A program made the position numbers and the translations under genes. Below, piece by piece: positions 33,939 through 42,753 of a stretch of DNA of 64,000 nt. The stretch comes from Alphaproteobacteria bacterium. Lineage in GTDB: Bacteria > Pseudomonadota > Alphaproteobacteria > UBA8366 > Aestuariispiraceae. The stretch covers positions 2,860,001 through 2,924,000 of the forward strand of contig JAWPMN010000001.1 in NCBI GenBank assembly GCA_033344895.1, in the 5' to 3' direction. The notes beneath the pieces are model-generated. The model had not been told where the DNA came from and made no database searches. It saw only the letters and a program-made list of their open reading frames with translations. Position 1 is the first letter of the stretch. Each line of letters begins with the position of its first letter.

Positions 33939-34520
33939 ATGGGTCGCGTCAGAGCTTTCGATCCGGATGAAGTACTGGACCGTGCCATGCGCACTTTTTG
34001 GCAGCATGGCTACGACGCCACGTCGATCGACGATATCGTCAACAGCACGGGTGTGAACCGCGCCAGTCTGTACGGTACTTTCGGGGACAAGAAGCAGATC
34101 TTCCTCAAAGCGTTCGAACGCTATGTCGCGGCCAGTACCGTGGCCAACCTGGATGCCGCCACGACGCCGGGCAGCGCGCGACCGGCCCTGGAATCGCTTT
34201 TCGAACGTCTTGTGACGCGATCCTGTGACGGGCGCCATGCGGGATGCATGATCACTAACACCGCCACGGAATTCGGCAGTCGCGATCCGGAGGTCCTGGA
34301 CCACGCTCGTCGGGCGCTGGCGCGAATCGAGAACGCGCTGGACCGCCTGTTGCGACGGGCACAATCCTTCGGTGAATTGCCGGATGATGTGGATGCCCGT
34401 GCTAAAGCCCGCCATCTCATGGCGACCATGCAAGGGCTACAAGTCATTTCGAAGATCAATTCCGACCCTCGCATGCTGAAGCAGATCTGCGATCAGGCCG
34501 TCGACGCCGCCTTCGAATAA
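33939..34520 (+). CDS. TetR/AcrR family transcriptional regulator
   Basis: A 193-residue regulator beginning MGRVRAFDPDEVLDRAMRTF, followed by the helix-turn-helix IVNSTGVNRASLYGTFGDKK. The opening and the internal RSCDGRHAGCMITNTATEF place it with TetR proteins that sense electrophiles or redox compounds, some by cysteine modification. GGAG precedes the ATG. It probably represses itself (site at 33896-33916) and the AhpD-like gene (site at 34560-34575). Confidence 0.87.
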   Translation: MGRVRAFDPDEVLDRAMRTFWQHGYDATSIDDIVNSTGVNRASLYGTFGDKKQIFLKAFERYVAASTVANLDAATTPGSARPALESLFERLVTRSCDGRHAGCMITNTATEFGSRDPEVLDHARRALARIENALDRLLRRAQSFGELPDDVDARAKARHLMATMQGLQVISKINSDPRMLKQICDQAVDAAFE

Positions 34521-34532
34521 CTCTCACACGAC

Positions 34533-34575
34533 TGTGAACGCCCAGGCGGCATTTTGTATTGGAACAATCGTTCCA
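34533..34575 (+). promoter_or_regulatory. Operator and likely promoter of the AhpD-like gene
   Basis: TGGAAC (34560-34565) and GTTCCA (34570-34575) form a perfect 6-bp dyad with a 4-bp spacer, directly after a possible -10 TGTATT (34555-34560) with a weak -35 TGTGAA 16 bp upstream. The tetR promoter also has TATTGGAA at its -10, so the same repressor may bind both. Confidence 0.5.
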
Positions 34576-34649
34576 CAATCACCACCTCCCTGACCGAGGC
34601 ATCGGACGGCGGTTGGCCGTCCGGGTTCAATCGACAAGGAGTTTCAAGC

Positions 34650-35219
34650 ATGAGCGATAGTGTCATCCATTCCATCGGCAGTGCCCCGGAAGGCTCCAAG
34701 CCATTGCTCGAGAACGTGCAGGCGAAGTTTGGCTTTCTGCCGAACATTCTGGGTGCGATGGCCGAAGCGCCGGCAACCCTGGAAGGCTACCTGACGCTGT
34801 CCGGTATTTACGACAAGTCGTCCCTGTCACCGGCCGAGCGCCAACTGGTGCTTCTGGCAATCAGCCGCGAGAACGAATGCCACTTCTGCGTCGCGGCCCA
34901 CAGCGGCGGTGCCAAGAAGGCAGGACTCGACGAAGCGGAGATCGAACATGTTCGTGAGGGCGAGGCGCTGAACAATCCCAAGCTGGAGGCCTTGCATGCC
35001 TTTGCGACGGCGGTCACGGTGAACCGTGGGCAGGTCGGTGAAAAGGCGCTGCAGGACTTCTTTGATGCCGGGTATACCCGTCAACAGGCCTATGAAGTCG
35101 TGTTGGGGGTGGCAGTCAAGGTCATGACCAACTATGTGGATGCCATGGCGGACGTGCCGCTGAACGACCAATTGTCTGCGATGAGATGGGTTCCGCCGCG
35201 GCAGCGTGCTGCCGAATAG
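34650..35219 (+). CDS. AhpD-like / carboxymuconolactone decarboxylase family protein
   Basis: This 189-residue protein has the AhpD-like redox motif ENECHFCVAAH (Cys77, Cys80, His84), which supports peroxidase or disulfide-reductase activity rather than carboxymuconolactone decarboxylation. The opening AKFGFLPNILGAMAEAPATL is that of 'peroxidase-related' proteins. The ATG at 34650 has AAGGAG and is preferred over 34554. Its position after a TetR regulator with a palindromic operator suggests induction by peroxides or electrophiles. Confidence 0.85.
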   Translation: MSDSVIHSIGSAPEGSKPLLENVQAKFGFLPNILGAMAEAPATLEGYLTLSGIYDKSSLSPAERQLVLLAISRENECHFCVAAHSGGAKKAGLDEAEIEHVREGEALNNPKLEALHAFATAVTVNRGQVGEKALQDFFDAGYTRQQAYEVVLGVAVKVMTNYVDAMADVPLNDQLSAMRWVPPRQRAAE

Positions 35220-35249
35220 GCGACCGCCACATCGTCAAAGGCCTTGTGA

Positions 35250-35284
35250 ACGGACCGGCGCAATGCCGGTCCGTTTCGGCTTTT
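35250..35284 (+). terminator. Hairpin terminator
   Basis: ACGGACCGGC (35250-35259) pairs with GCCGGTCCGT (35265-35274); followed by TT CGGC TTTT, so the T-run is interrupted. Confidence 0.7.
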
Positions 35285-35350
35285 CTTCGGGAAGGCCTCT
35301 GATACAGTCCGCGACCGAGATTCCGCACCCAGTTCCAAGGGAGACAGAAC

Positions 35351-36796
35351 ATGCCCGCATTGACCGACTTTTACATCGACGGCGCGTGGACGGCCCCGTC
35401 CGCCCCCAGGACGCTCGACGTCATCAATCCGGCGACGGAAGAAGCCTGCGCGACCATATCCCTGGGCTCTAAGGCCGATGTCGACCGCGCCGTTGCCGCC
35501 GCCAAGAAGGCCTTTGAAACCTGGGGCCGGACGACCCCAGCGGAACGGCGCGCGTATCTGGTGAAGCTGGTCGAGGTCTATGAACGCCGTGCGGAGGAAA
35601 TGGCGCAAGCGATTTCCAAGGAAATGGGCGCGCCGATCGCCATGGCGCGCAATGCACAGGCCGCGTCCGGCACGGGCCATCTTCGCGCCTTCATTCAGGT
35701 CATGGACAGCTTCGCCTGGGAACATCCGCTGCGTGACGATGCCCCGGGTGAATACATCGTTCATGAACCGATCGGCGTTGCCGGGCTGATCACGCCGTGG
35801 AACTGGCCGATGAACCAGGTCACGCTGAAAGTCGGCGCAGCGTTGGCCGCGGGCTGCACCATGGTCCTGAAGCCGTCGGAAATCGCGCCCCTGTCTTCAA
35901 TGCTGTTTGCCGAATTCGTCGATGAGGCCGGCATTCCGAAAGGCGTGTTCAATCTGGTGAACGGCGACGGCCCGAATGTCGGTGAGGCGATGAGCACTCA
36001 TCCGGATATCGACATCATGTCGCTGACCGGGTCGACCCGTGCCGGGATCGCCGTGACCAAGGCGGCGGCCGACACGGTCAAACGCGTGTCGCTGGAACTG
36101 GGCGGCAAGGGCCCGAACATCATCTTTGCCGATGCGGATATCCGCAAGGCGGTCAAGGGCGGTTCCATCGGTGTTTTCTACAATTCGGGACAGTCCTGCA
36201 ACGCGCCGACCCGCATGCTGGTCGAGCGTTCGGTGTATGACGACGCCGTGGAAATTGCCCGCGAGACGGCCGAAGCCACCAAGGTCGGGGAGCCGTCGGA
36301 AGAAGGTCGCCATATCGGTCCTGTCGTCAGCGCAGCCCAGTTCGAGAAGATCCAGGGGCTGATTCAGGCCGGTATCGACGAAGGCGCCCGTCTGGTCGCC
36401 GGCGGTGTCGGCCGCCCGGAAGGCGTGAACCGCGGTTACTTCGTACGGCCTACGGTCTTCGCCGATGTCACGAACGACATGACCATCGCCCGTGAAGAGA
36501 TTTTCGGCCCGGTTCTGTCCATGCTGCCGTTCGATGACGAGGAAGAGGCGATCCGGATCGCCAATGACACGGTCTACGGTCTGACGTCCTACGTCCAGTC
36601 CGGCAGCCAGGCACGGGCCCAGAAAGTTGCCCGTCAACTGCGGGCCGGCATGGTGATCATGAATGGGGCGTCGCGCCCCGGAGGCAGCCCGTTCGGCGGC
36701 TACAAGCAGTCGGGCAACGGCCGCGAAGGCGGTTCCTGGGGCCTGCTCGAGTTCCTCGAAGTGAAGGCGATTTCAGGCTGGGATCCGAATGCCTGA
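35351..36796 (+). CDS. NAD(P)-dependent aldehyde dehydrogenase
   Basis: A 481-residue aldehyde dehydrogenase with general base Glu249 (LELGGKGPNIIF) and nucleophile Cys283 (NSGQSCNAPTRML); the cofactor segment PWNWPMNQ is also present. These oxidise aldehydes to carboxylates. The substrate cannot be told from the sequence; the neighbouring AhpD-like protein hints at stress-derived aldehydes, but a terminator separates the two. GGGAGACAG precedes the ATG. It has its own terminator at 36816-36851. Confidence 0.92.
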   Translation: MPALTDFYIDGAWTAPSAPRTLDVINPATEEACATISLGSKADVDRAVAAAKKAFETWGRTTPAERRAYLVKLVEVYERRAEEMAQAISKEMGAPIAMARNAQAASGTGHLRAFIQVMDSFAWEHPLRDDAPGEYIVHEPIGVAGLITPWNWPMNQVTLKVGAALAAGCTMVLKPSEIAPLSSMLFAEFVDEAGIPKGVFNLVNGDGPNVGEAMSTHPDIDIMSLTGSTRAGIAVTKAAADTVKRVSLELGGKGPNIIFADADIRKAVKGGSIGVFYNSGQSCNAPTRMLVERSVYDDAVEIARETAEATKVGEPSEEGRHIGPVVSAAQFEKIQGLIQAGIDEGARLVAGGVGRPEGVNRGYFVRPTVFADVTNDMTIAREEIFGPVLSMLPFDDEEEAIRIANDTVYGLTSYVQSGSQARAQKVARQLRAGMVIMNGASRPGGSPFGGYKQSGNGREGGSWGLLEFLEVKAISGWDPNA

Positions 36797-36815
36797 TCGC
36801 AATTGATCGTTCGGG

Positions 36816-36851
36816 AAAAGCGCGGAACTTCGGTTCCGCGCTTTTTCTTTT
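36816..36851 (+). terminator. Rho-independent terminator with UUCG loop
   Basis: AAAAGCGCGGAAC (36816-36828) pairs with GTTCCGCGCTTTT (36833-36845) around TTCG, followed by T-rich sequence. Confidence 0.93.
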
Positions 36852-36891
36852 GGGCAGACGCCCTACATTTTCCTTCCCACCGGGAGGGATT

Positions 36892-38211
36892 ATGTCCGAC
36901 AAGAACCTGAGCGAAAGTCTCTACGAACTGGCTACCGGCGCCGATGAGGCACGTGTCTGCAAGGACATTCCAGACAGCCAGTGCAACGATCAACCGGTCA
37001 ATTTCGTCCTGCAGGTCGTCGCGCAGGCGTTCAGCAAGACCGGTGACGCGCTGGCGGATGCAAAGGTTGTCCTGCCCTGGCTGATCGGCGCGGTCGGTGC
37101 GCCCGTCTTTCTGATCGGTTTCCTGGTGCCGGTCCGGGAATCGCTCGCTCTTCTGCCGCAGATCTTGGTAGGCGGGATCCTGCGCCGTTTTGCGATCCGG
37201 AAATACTTCTGGGCGATTGCCAGTGTTGTGGAGGGCGCCTGTATTCTGGGCATGGCGCTGGTTGGTCTGTCCGGTATGGAAGGCGCCGTGGCCGGCTGGA
37301 CGATCTTTGCCCTTCTGGTCGCATTCAGCCTGGCGCGGGGCGTTGCCTCCATTGCGGCCAAGGATACGCTTGGCAAGACGGTCTCAAAGACGCGGCGTGG
37401 CCGGGTCAGCGGATATGCCGGAACCGCCTCGGGGGTCGTTGCCAGTCTTGTCGGCTTCTACCTGGCACTTGCGCCGGAGGAAGCGCGGCCGGACTGGGTG
37501 CTTTACGGATTGCTGGTCGCGGCCGCGGCGACGTGGCTGGCCGGCGCGTTTACCTATGCCCAGCTGAAGGAACAGCCCGGCGCGACCGAGGGCGGACAGA
37601 CCCTTCGCGATGTCATTGCCGATCAAATCAGCACGCTCCGCTCCGACAAGGAATTGCAGCTTTTCCTGGCGGCCCGCACCTTCATGATCGCGACCTCCCT
37701 CATGGGACCATTATTTGTCGCCATGGCGCAGCGGGAAACCGGTCAGGACCTCACCGGGCTGGGTTGGCTGATCCTGGCATCAGGCCTGGCCGCCGCGCTG
37801 AGTTCGAGCTTCTGGGGACAATTGTCCGATGTATCCAGCCGAAACACCATGGCGCTCGCTGCCGGATTTGCCGGCCTGCTTGGTCTCACGGGTCTGGGCG
37901 TCGCGGCCTTGAGCCCGGCGGCGGAGGGGGCAGTCGCCTTTTATGCCGTTCTGCTGTTCTTGCTGGGGGTATCCCATTCGGGCGTCCGGATTGGCCGCAA
38001 GACACACATCGTCGACCTGGCCGGTAAGGACAAGAAGGCGGAGTATGTCGCGCTCAGCAACAGCATCATCGGCGTGCTGCTGCTGGTGCTGGGATTGTTT
38101 TCGGGCGCGACCATGACCTTCGGACTGGAGGTCGGGATTGTCGCGCTGTCGATCCTGGCGCTGGTCGGGGCCGGGACGGCCCTGACCATGCGGGATGTCC
38201 AGAAGGATTAG
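36892..38211 (+). CDS. MFS transporter
   Basis: This 439-residue protein has about twelve hydrophobic segments and the MFS-like loop RRGRVSGYAGTASGVVAS; a hydrophilic N-terminal stretch of about 60 residues with two cysteines (VCKDIPDSQC) precedes the first span. The ATG at 36892 has GGGAGG. Substrate unknown; the orientation is uncertain but many similar proteins are exporters. The stop overlaps that of DUF1244 by four bases. Confidence 0.8.
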   Translation: MSDKNLSESLYELATGADEARVCKDIPDSQCNDQPVNFVLQVVAQAFSKTGDALADAKVVLPWLIGAVGAPVFLIGFLVPVRESLALLPQILVGGILRRFAIRKYFWAIASVVEGACILGMALVGLSGMEGAVAGWTIFALLVAFSLARGVASIAAKDTLGKTVSKTRRGRVSGYAGTASGVVASLVGFYLALAPEEARPDWVLYGLLVAAAATWLAGAFTYAQLKEQPGATEGGQTLRDVIADQISTLRSDKELQLFLAARTFMIATSLMGPLFVAMAQRETGQDLTGLGWLILASGLAAALSSSFWGQLSDVSSRNTMALAAGFAGLLGLTGLGVAALSPAAEGAVAFYAVLLFLLGVSHSGVRIGRKTHIVDLAGKDKKAEYVALSNSIIGVLLLVLGLFSGATMTFGLEVGIVALSILALVGAGTALTMRDVQKD

Positions 38212-38516
38212 CCCTGCTTGTGGGAGTCTGCGAAGGCTGCCTTCTGTTCCGGAGAGGCCTCCGTCTGATATTTGGCCTTCCATTCCCCGAATGGCATGCC
38301 GTAGACGATTTCGCGTGCGGCGTCCTTGCCCAGCTCTATGCCGCGTTCGGCGGCCGCCTCGTCGTACCAACGGCTCAGGCAGTTTCGGCAGAAGCCGCTC
38401 AGATTCATCAGATCGATATTCTGCACGTCGGTGCGTTCGCGCAGGTGGTCGCGCAGGCGGCGAAACGCGGCGGCTTCCAGTTCGATCCGCGTCTGGTCGT
38501 CGATTTTGTCGCTCAT
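38208..38516 (-). CDS. DUF1244 family protein
   Basis: A 102-residue protein matching DUF1244: AAAFRRLRDHLRERTDVQNI, then LMNLSGFCRNCLSRWYDEAA with a CRNC pair, and IVYGMPFGEWKAKYQ. The fold is a small helical bundle; the two cysteines may bind metal. The family is common in proteobacteria and of unknown function. GGAGG precedes the ATG. Confidence 0.88.
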   Translation of the reverse strand: MSDKIDDQTRIELEAAAFRRLRDHLRERTDVQNIDLMNLSGFCRNCLSRWYDEAAAERGIELGKDAAREIVYGMPFGEWKAKYQTEASPEQKAAFADSHKQG

Positions 38517-38589
38517 TTCTGTCCTCCTGATCGGAACGTTTCGTCAGATACCGAGGTAATCGGTTCTTTCGGCTGTGCAAGCCACCGCG

Positions 38590-39180
38590 TCAGAGCAGGT
38601 CGACGATTTCCCCAACATTTTCCAGTCTGAACACAAACCGCTCACCCGAGGCCTCATCAAATTCGGATCGGGCCATCTGGTCCTCGAAACGATGGCCGTA
38701 CAGGTGCAGATTCAGAATCGGCTCCGTCCCTTCCACCTCGATGGCATGGATGCCGTCGGGCATCATGGAGACCGCGTGCCCAGGGCGGACCATCAGCGTG
38801 GCGCGGTGGTCGATCGGATCGGCCGGGTCGCCGGTTTCCTCGTACATGCGGTGACTTTCGCGTCCCTGAACGCCGCCGATAATGGCCCAGGAGCCGCCAT
38901 GATTATGCGGGCGGTAGGCCATGCCCGGCTTTGCGCAGCTGACATAGAGCGCGTAGCGTCCGTCATCGTCGCACTGGATCAGATAGGTGCTTTCGATTTC
39001 GTCGCCGGGGGGCAGGGGATAGGCGTCGTGGTTGAAGAGATCACTGCGGTCGCACAGTCGGATCAGCACCTGCTTGGCCTGTTCCAGCCGGTCGACGGTC
39101 ACGTCAGGGTCCAGAATGGCGCGGATGCCTGACATGGCCTGGGAGACGGCGGCATCTCGATCCTGCTTGCCCACGCTCAT
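38590..39180 (-). CDS. Cysteine dioxygenase-type cupin
   Basis: This 196-residue cupin has the iron-binding YRPHNHGGSWAIIGGVQG (His-x-His) and, further on, NLHLYGHRFED with the third His. This matches type I cysteine dioxygenase-like thiol dioxygenases, which oxidise cysteine or 3-mercaptopropionate to a sulfinic acid. It starts 2 nt after the stop of the GCS2-like gene, so both are made from one message. The usual Cys-Tyr cross-link cysteine is not evident, as in many bacterial enzymes; 3-mercaptopropionate or another thiol may be the substrate. Confidence 0.75.
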   Translation of the reverse strand: MSVGKQDRDAAVSQAMSGIRAILDPDVTVDRLEQAKQVLIRLCDRSDLFNHDAYPLPPGDEIESTYLIQCDDDGRYALYVSCAKPGMAYRPHNHGGSWAIIGGVQGRESHRMYEETGDPADPIDHRATLMVRPGHAVSMMPDGIHAIEVEGTEPILNLHLYGHRFEDQMARSEFDEASGERFVFRLENVGEIVDLL

Positions 39181-39182
39181 CC

Positions 39183-40337
39183 TCAGAGATCCTTCACGGT
39201 GGCCTGAATCAGCCAATCGGTGACGGCCTTCAGCGCGTCTTCCTCGGACTTTCCGGCCTTGATCGCTTCGCGATAGGTTCTGACCTGATTATGTGCGCTG
39301 GTGCCGCGTTTCAGGATTGTGCGGGTATGCGCCACTTCGTCGACGCAGCGCAGCCGGTCGGCGTCCTCCGCCGTCAATTCGATAATCTCTTCCAGCAGGT
39401 CGGGATAGGAGACCGTTTTCGTTATGCCGAAATCGATCAGCCCCTCGTCGAAACCGTAGCGCTGTGCCCGCCAGCGGTTTTCGCGGATCAGCATATTGGA
39501 ATACTTCCGCCAGCGCTGGTTCTTGCGACGCAGTCTCTGCAGCATGGAAATCAGACAGGAATAGATCGAGGCGACTGCGATGCCGTCATCCAGACGCGTG
39601 CAGATGTCGGCGATGCGCATTTCCAGCGTGGGGAACCTGAAATGCGGGCGGATGTCCCACCACAGTTTCGACCCGTCCTCCAACGCGCCGGATTCCACCA
39701 GGGCCTCGACATGCTTCTCATAGTGAGACCAGGAATCGAAATGCTCCGGCAGGCCGGTTCGCGGCAACTCATCGAAGACCGACAGGCGGTAACTCTTCAG
39801 GCCGGTGTCGCGCCCCTGCCAGAAGGGGGATGACGTGGTCAGGATCAACAGATGCGGCAGGAAATAGGCGATCTGTCCCAGCAGGTCGATGCGGTGCTCG
39901 TTGTCTTCCACACCGACATGGACATGCATGCCGCAGATCACGAGGCGCCGCGCGACCTCCTGCAGATCGTTTGCCAGCATGGCGTAGCGCTGCTTGTCGG
40001 TGTGCTGCAGGCGCAGCCACTTCGCCGTCGGATGCGTCGATGCGGCGATGGGGGCCAGACCACGCTTGCCGGCCGATTCCGCCACCTCGGTGCGCAGGGT
40101 CCGCAGCCGGTCGCGTGCCTCCTGAAGCGAATGACAGACCGCGGTCCCGACTTCGACCTGTGCCTTCAGGAATTCCGGCGTCGCCATGCCGATCTCGTCG
40201 GTGATCGCGGCACGGACGTCCTCGATGATGGCTTCCTGAACGTCCTGATCGCTGACCAGTTCGCCGGTCGCCGGATCGACCAGCAGATATTCTTCCTCAA
40301 TGCCGACGGTGAAAGGCGGCGGATCGATCTGGCTCAT
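39183..40337 (-). CDS. Carboxylate-amine ligase, YbdK/GCS2 family
   Basis: A 384-residue protein of the glutamate-cysteine ligase 2 family: FTVGIEEEYLLVDPATGELV, then GMHVHVGVEDNEHRIDLLGQ, SSPFWQGRDTGLKSYRLSVF and EMRIADICTRLDDGIAVAS. Members make gamma-glutamyl bonds with ATP, some with weak glutamate-cysteine ligase activity. Being coupled to a thiol dioxygenase gene suggests a thiol or amino-acid role. Not the classical GshA. Confidence 0.88.
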   Translation of the reverse strand: MSQIDPPPFTVGIEEEYLLVDPATGELVSDQDVQEAIIEDVRAAITDEIGMATPEFLKAQVEVGTAVCHSLQEARDRLRTLRTEVAESAGKRGLAPIAASTHPTAKWLRLQHTDKQRYAMLANDLQEVARRLVICGMHVHVGVEDNEHRIDLLGQIAYFLPHLLILTTSSPFWQGRDTGLKSYRLSVFDELPRTGLPEHFDSWSHYEKHVEALVESGALEDGSKLWWDIRPHFRFPTLEMRIADICTRLDDGIAVASIYSCLISMLQRLRRKNQRWRKYSNMLIRENRWRAQRYGFDEGLIDFGITKTVSYPDLLEEIIELTAEDADRLRCVDEVAHTRTILKRGTSAHNQVRTYREAIKAGKSEEDALKAVTDWLIQATVKDL

Positions 40338-40397
40338 TGGAGGATTTCATCCCGGCTGATGTTGCTGGCCCATGCTGTCGGGCCGCCGGGGGCGCCG

Positions 40398-41216
40398 TCA
40401 ACCCTGAAACCGGGTGAACAGGCTGGGGTCGCCCAGGACTTCCTTCAGAATGGTGCCCAGCAATTCTCCGAATTCCCGCTGGCCGGCGGCATCGCCGATC
40501 AGGTCCTGGCGGACTTCGAACAGGACATTGGGACGGCCCTGGGGCAGGGCATGCCGTTCGACCGTATGGCCGTAGGGATCCATGCCGGAATAAGGCTTGT
40601 TGTCGCCGATGGTGAGATCCGGGCGGTGTGCGGCCAGACGCTGAAGCACGCGTTCGGCCATGCGCCGGTCGCGATTGGACAGCACACCGATATGCCAGGG
40701 ACGGCGCTCGTCGCGGTACAGGTCGGTGCAACTGTGCATCGAGATCAGCGCCGGCACGGGCAACTCAGTGCATTTCCGTTCGATCGCCTGAGTGACTGCA
40801 TCGTGATAGGGCCGCTGCAACTCCTCGATCCTTGCCGCCCGCTCTGCCGGGGAAAGGCGACGATTGCCGGGGATAACCGCCCCGTCATAGATCTCGCGGA
40901 TGCAGGTGAAATCGTCTTCCGGTCGGTTCAGGTCCACCACCAGCCTGGAAAACCCGCCGATGATGGCTGGCATGTCCAGCATGTCCGAGACGACCTCGGC
41001 GATGCCGCGCGCCCCGATGTCATAGGCGATGTGTTTTCGCAGGGACGCTTCCGGCAGGCCGAGGGACCCGAGCTTGCGCGGGACGGTGTTGGAGGCGTGG
41101 TCGCAGACAATCACGCCCGGCCCTGTTCCGTTCCTGTTGCGCACGGTTACGGGCGCCGGGTCCTCGGCGGTCAGTAGCTTCTCGGAATGGAGCGTAGAAG
41201 TCGGCGCACACTGCAT
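40398..41216 (-). CDS. N-formylglutamate amidohydrolase family protein
   Basis: This 272-residue protein has the metal-binding family motifs VIVCDHASNTVPRKLGSLGL and HIAYDIGARGIAEVVSDMLD, then VVDLNRPEDDFTCIREIYDG and SMHSCTDLYRDERRPWHIGV. The family hydrolyses N-formylglutamate to glutamate and formate in histidine breakdown, though many members act on other N-acyl amino acids. The ATG at 41216 is chosen because the longer frame to 41339 crosses the divergent gene at 41324. No hut genes are next to it. Confidence 0.83.
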   Translation of the reverse strand: MQCAPTSTLHSEKLLTAEDPAPVTVRNRNGTGPGVIVCDHASNTVPRKLGSLGLPEASLRKHIAYDIGARGIAEVVSDMLDMPAIIGGFSRLVVDLNRPEDDFTCIREIYDGAVIPGNRRLSPAERAARIEELQRPYHDAVTQAIERKCTELPVPALISMHSCTDLYRDERRPWHIGVLSNRDRRMAERVLQRLAAHRPDLTIGDNKPYSGMDPYGHTVERHALPQGRPNVLFEVRQDLIGDAAGQREFGELLGTILKEVLGDPSLFTRFQG

Positions 41217-41323
41217 GGCGCGCGCATCATACTGGCCGCGACGGAATTGAAAAGCTCGGTGGCGAGGCACCGAATCCCGCGCTAGTTTAAGGGCTCTCGA
41301 CACGATGAAACCGGGGCCGGTAC

Positions 41324-41857
41324 ATGCCCGCACAGGCATTCGACGACAAGGAGCGCGAGCGCTTCCGCAAGATCGTAGGCGTTATGGAACGCGCCACGAT
41401 CGACGGGGAACGTGCGGCCGCGCGTGAGGCGGCGGAGCGCATGGCGGCGATTCACGGCATGTCGGTCGAGGAAGCGATCGAGGAGACCCATCCCGAGCGC
41501 GACGACGGTCGGATCAGCGCAGAGGAACGCAAGGCAAGACGATCGGATTTCGAGGCCTGGGCCGCTGCGCGGATGCGGATGTCCGAGGCCTATGAGCGGG
41601 CCGAACGCTATCGCTATGAGATGGCCAAGCGCGAGGCGGAAGCGCGCGGACTGGACAAGGAGCGGCCTGGGCGCGGCCCCGCCCGGCCACGCACGACATC
41701 GACATTCCGTCCCAGTCGCTACCGGGCGTCGGAGGAAGATCGTTTCCGCCTGATCGCCGGGCTGCTACGGGATGGTGCCAGCCTTCGCCGGGTCGCCGAT
41801 CTGGCCGATGTTTCGACCAATGAAGTCGCCAGGATCTGGCTTCTGATCCGCGGATGA
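41324..41857 (+). CDS. DUF2786-like protein with C-terminal helix-turn-helix
   Basis: A 177-residue, highly charged protein. The N-terminal segment (FRKIVGVMERATIDGERAAA, then AERMAAIHGMSVEEAIEETH) resembles DUF2786. A charged middle with many Arg and Glu follows, then a short C-terminal helix-turn-helix (LIAGLLRDGASLRRVADLAD, then VSTNEVARIWLLIR) that could bind DNA. The ATG lacks a strong binding site. Function unknown. Confidence 0.65.
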   Translation: MPAQAFDDKERERFRKIVGVMERATIDGERAAAREAAERMAAIHGMSVEEAIEETHPERDDGRISAEERKARRSDFEAWAAARMRMSEAYERAERYRYEMAKREAEARGLDKERPGRGPARPRTTSTFRPSRYRASEEDRFRLIAGLLRDGASLRRVADLADVSTNEVARIWLLIRG

Positions 41858-41958
41858 TCACCGGGTCCTGAGCGGGTTCGAAAACGGACAGTCGAAAAAG
41901 GGGCCTGCCAAGGCGCGCCCGAAATGATAGGGTCTTAGGCCTTGGGAGAGGCGTTACC

Positions 41959-42684
41959 TTGGGGGATACGCGCGTGCCGGATACATCGCACATGCTGGAT
42001 CGGCGTGAGCGCGTGGCTGATCGGGTAGCCACGGAGATACTGAAACTTATCGCAAGCGGCGATATCGAGCCGGGCCAGAACCTGCCCGCGGAGCGGAAGC
42101 TGGCCGCCATGCTGGAGGTCAGCCGCGTGTCCGTTCGTGCTGCGCTTCAGACGTTGAAGGCGCAGGGATTCCTGGACGCGGTTCAGGGCGGCGGCACACG
42201 GGTCGTGTCCCAGGCGGCAATTTCCGACCCGGCCCTGGCCGAGCTCGTTCGGCTCGACAAGGGCAACATGCTCGATCTGATGGAATTGCGTTGCGAGATC
42301 GAGGTCTGGGCGGCCCGGCGGGCGGCCGAGAATGCTACGGAAGCCAGCGTCGCCGCTCTGCGCGAGACGCTGGAAGCGATGAAGCGAAACTGTCCGGACA
42401 AGGCCGCCGCGGATGTCGCCTTCCACATGGAGATCGCGCGAGCGTCGGAAAGCGTCGTCTATCGCCATCTGCTCGGGGTGGTGCGTGGCACATTGGCCGA
42501 AATGTTGAAGTATCACCGCACCGAACTGTTCGCGACGGCGGAAGATGATGCCACCGTCATTGCCCACCATGCCGACATCGTCGACGCAATCGAAGCGCGT
42601 GATCCAGAACGCGCGGCCATGGCGATGCGACGCCATGTCGTCTGGGCCCGGGATCACTATACGCGGCGCAGCGACACCCACTGA
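41959..42684 (+). CDS. GntR-family regulator, FadR/FCD subfamily
   Basis: This 241-residue regulator has an N-terminal winged helix (GQNLPAERKLAAMLEVSRVS, then VRAALQTLKAQGFLDAVQGG) and a C-terminal FCD domain with the metal-binding Asp/His set (MEIARASESVVYRHLLGVV, IVDAIEARDPERAAMAMRRH). It typically senses an organic acid. The start is uncertain: TTG at 41959 has GGGAGAGG 7 nt upstream; GTG at 41974 and ATG at 41992 are alternatives. The MFS gene 69 nt downstream is a likely target. Confidence 0.87.
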   Translation: MGDTRVPDTSHMLDRRERVADRVATEILKLIASGDIEPGQNLPAERKLAAMLEVSRVSVRAALQTLKAQGFLDAVQGGGTRVVSQAAISDPALAELVRLDKGNMLDLMELRCEIEVWAARRAAENATEASVAALRETLEAMKRNCPDKAAADVAFHMEIARASESVVYRHLLGVVRGTLAEMLKYHRTELFATAEDDATVIAHHADIVDAIEARDPERAAMAMRRHVVWARDHYTRRSDTH

Positions 42685-42753
42685 GTCGGCGATTTCAATA
42701 CGCGCTATACGATTGTTCTTGCCAGTTCCGCTTTTTCTGGGCATGCAGCCATC

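Noticed and set aside
39852-41177. Plus-strand open frame of 441 codons
   Set aside because: Antisense to the GCS2-like and N-formylglutamate amidohydrolase genes.
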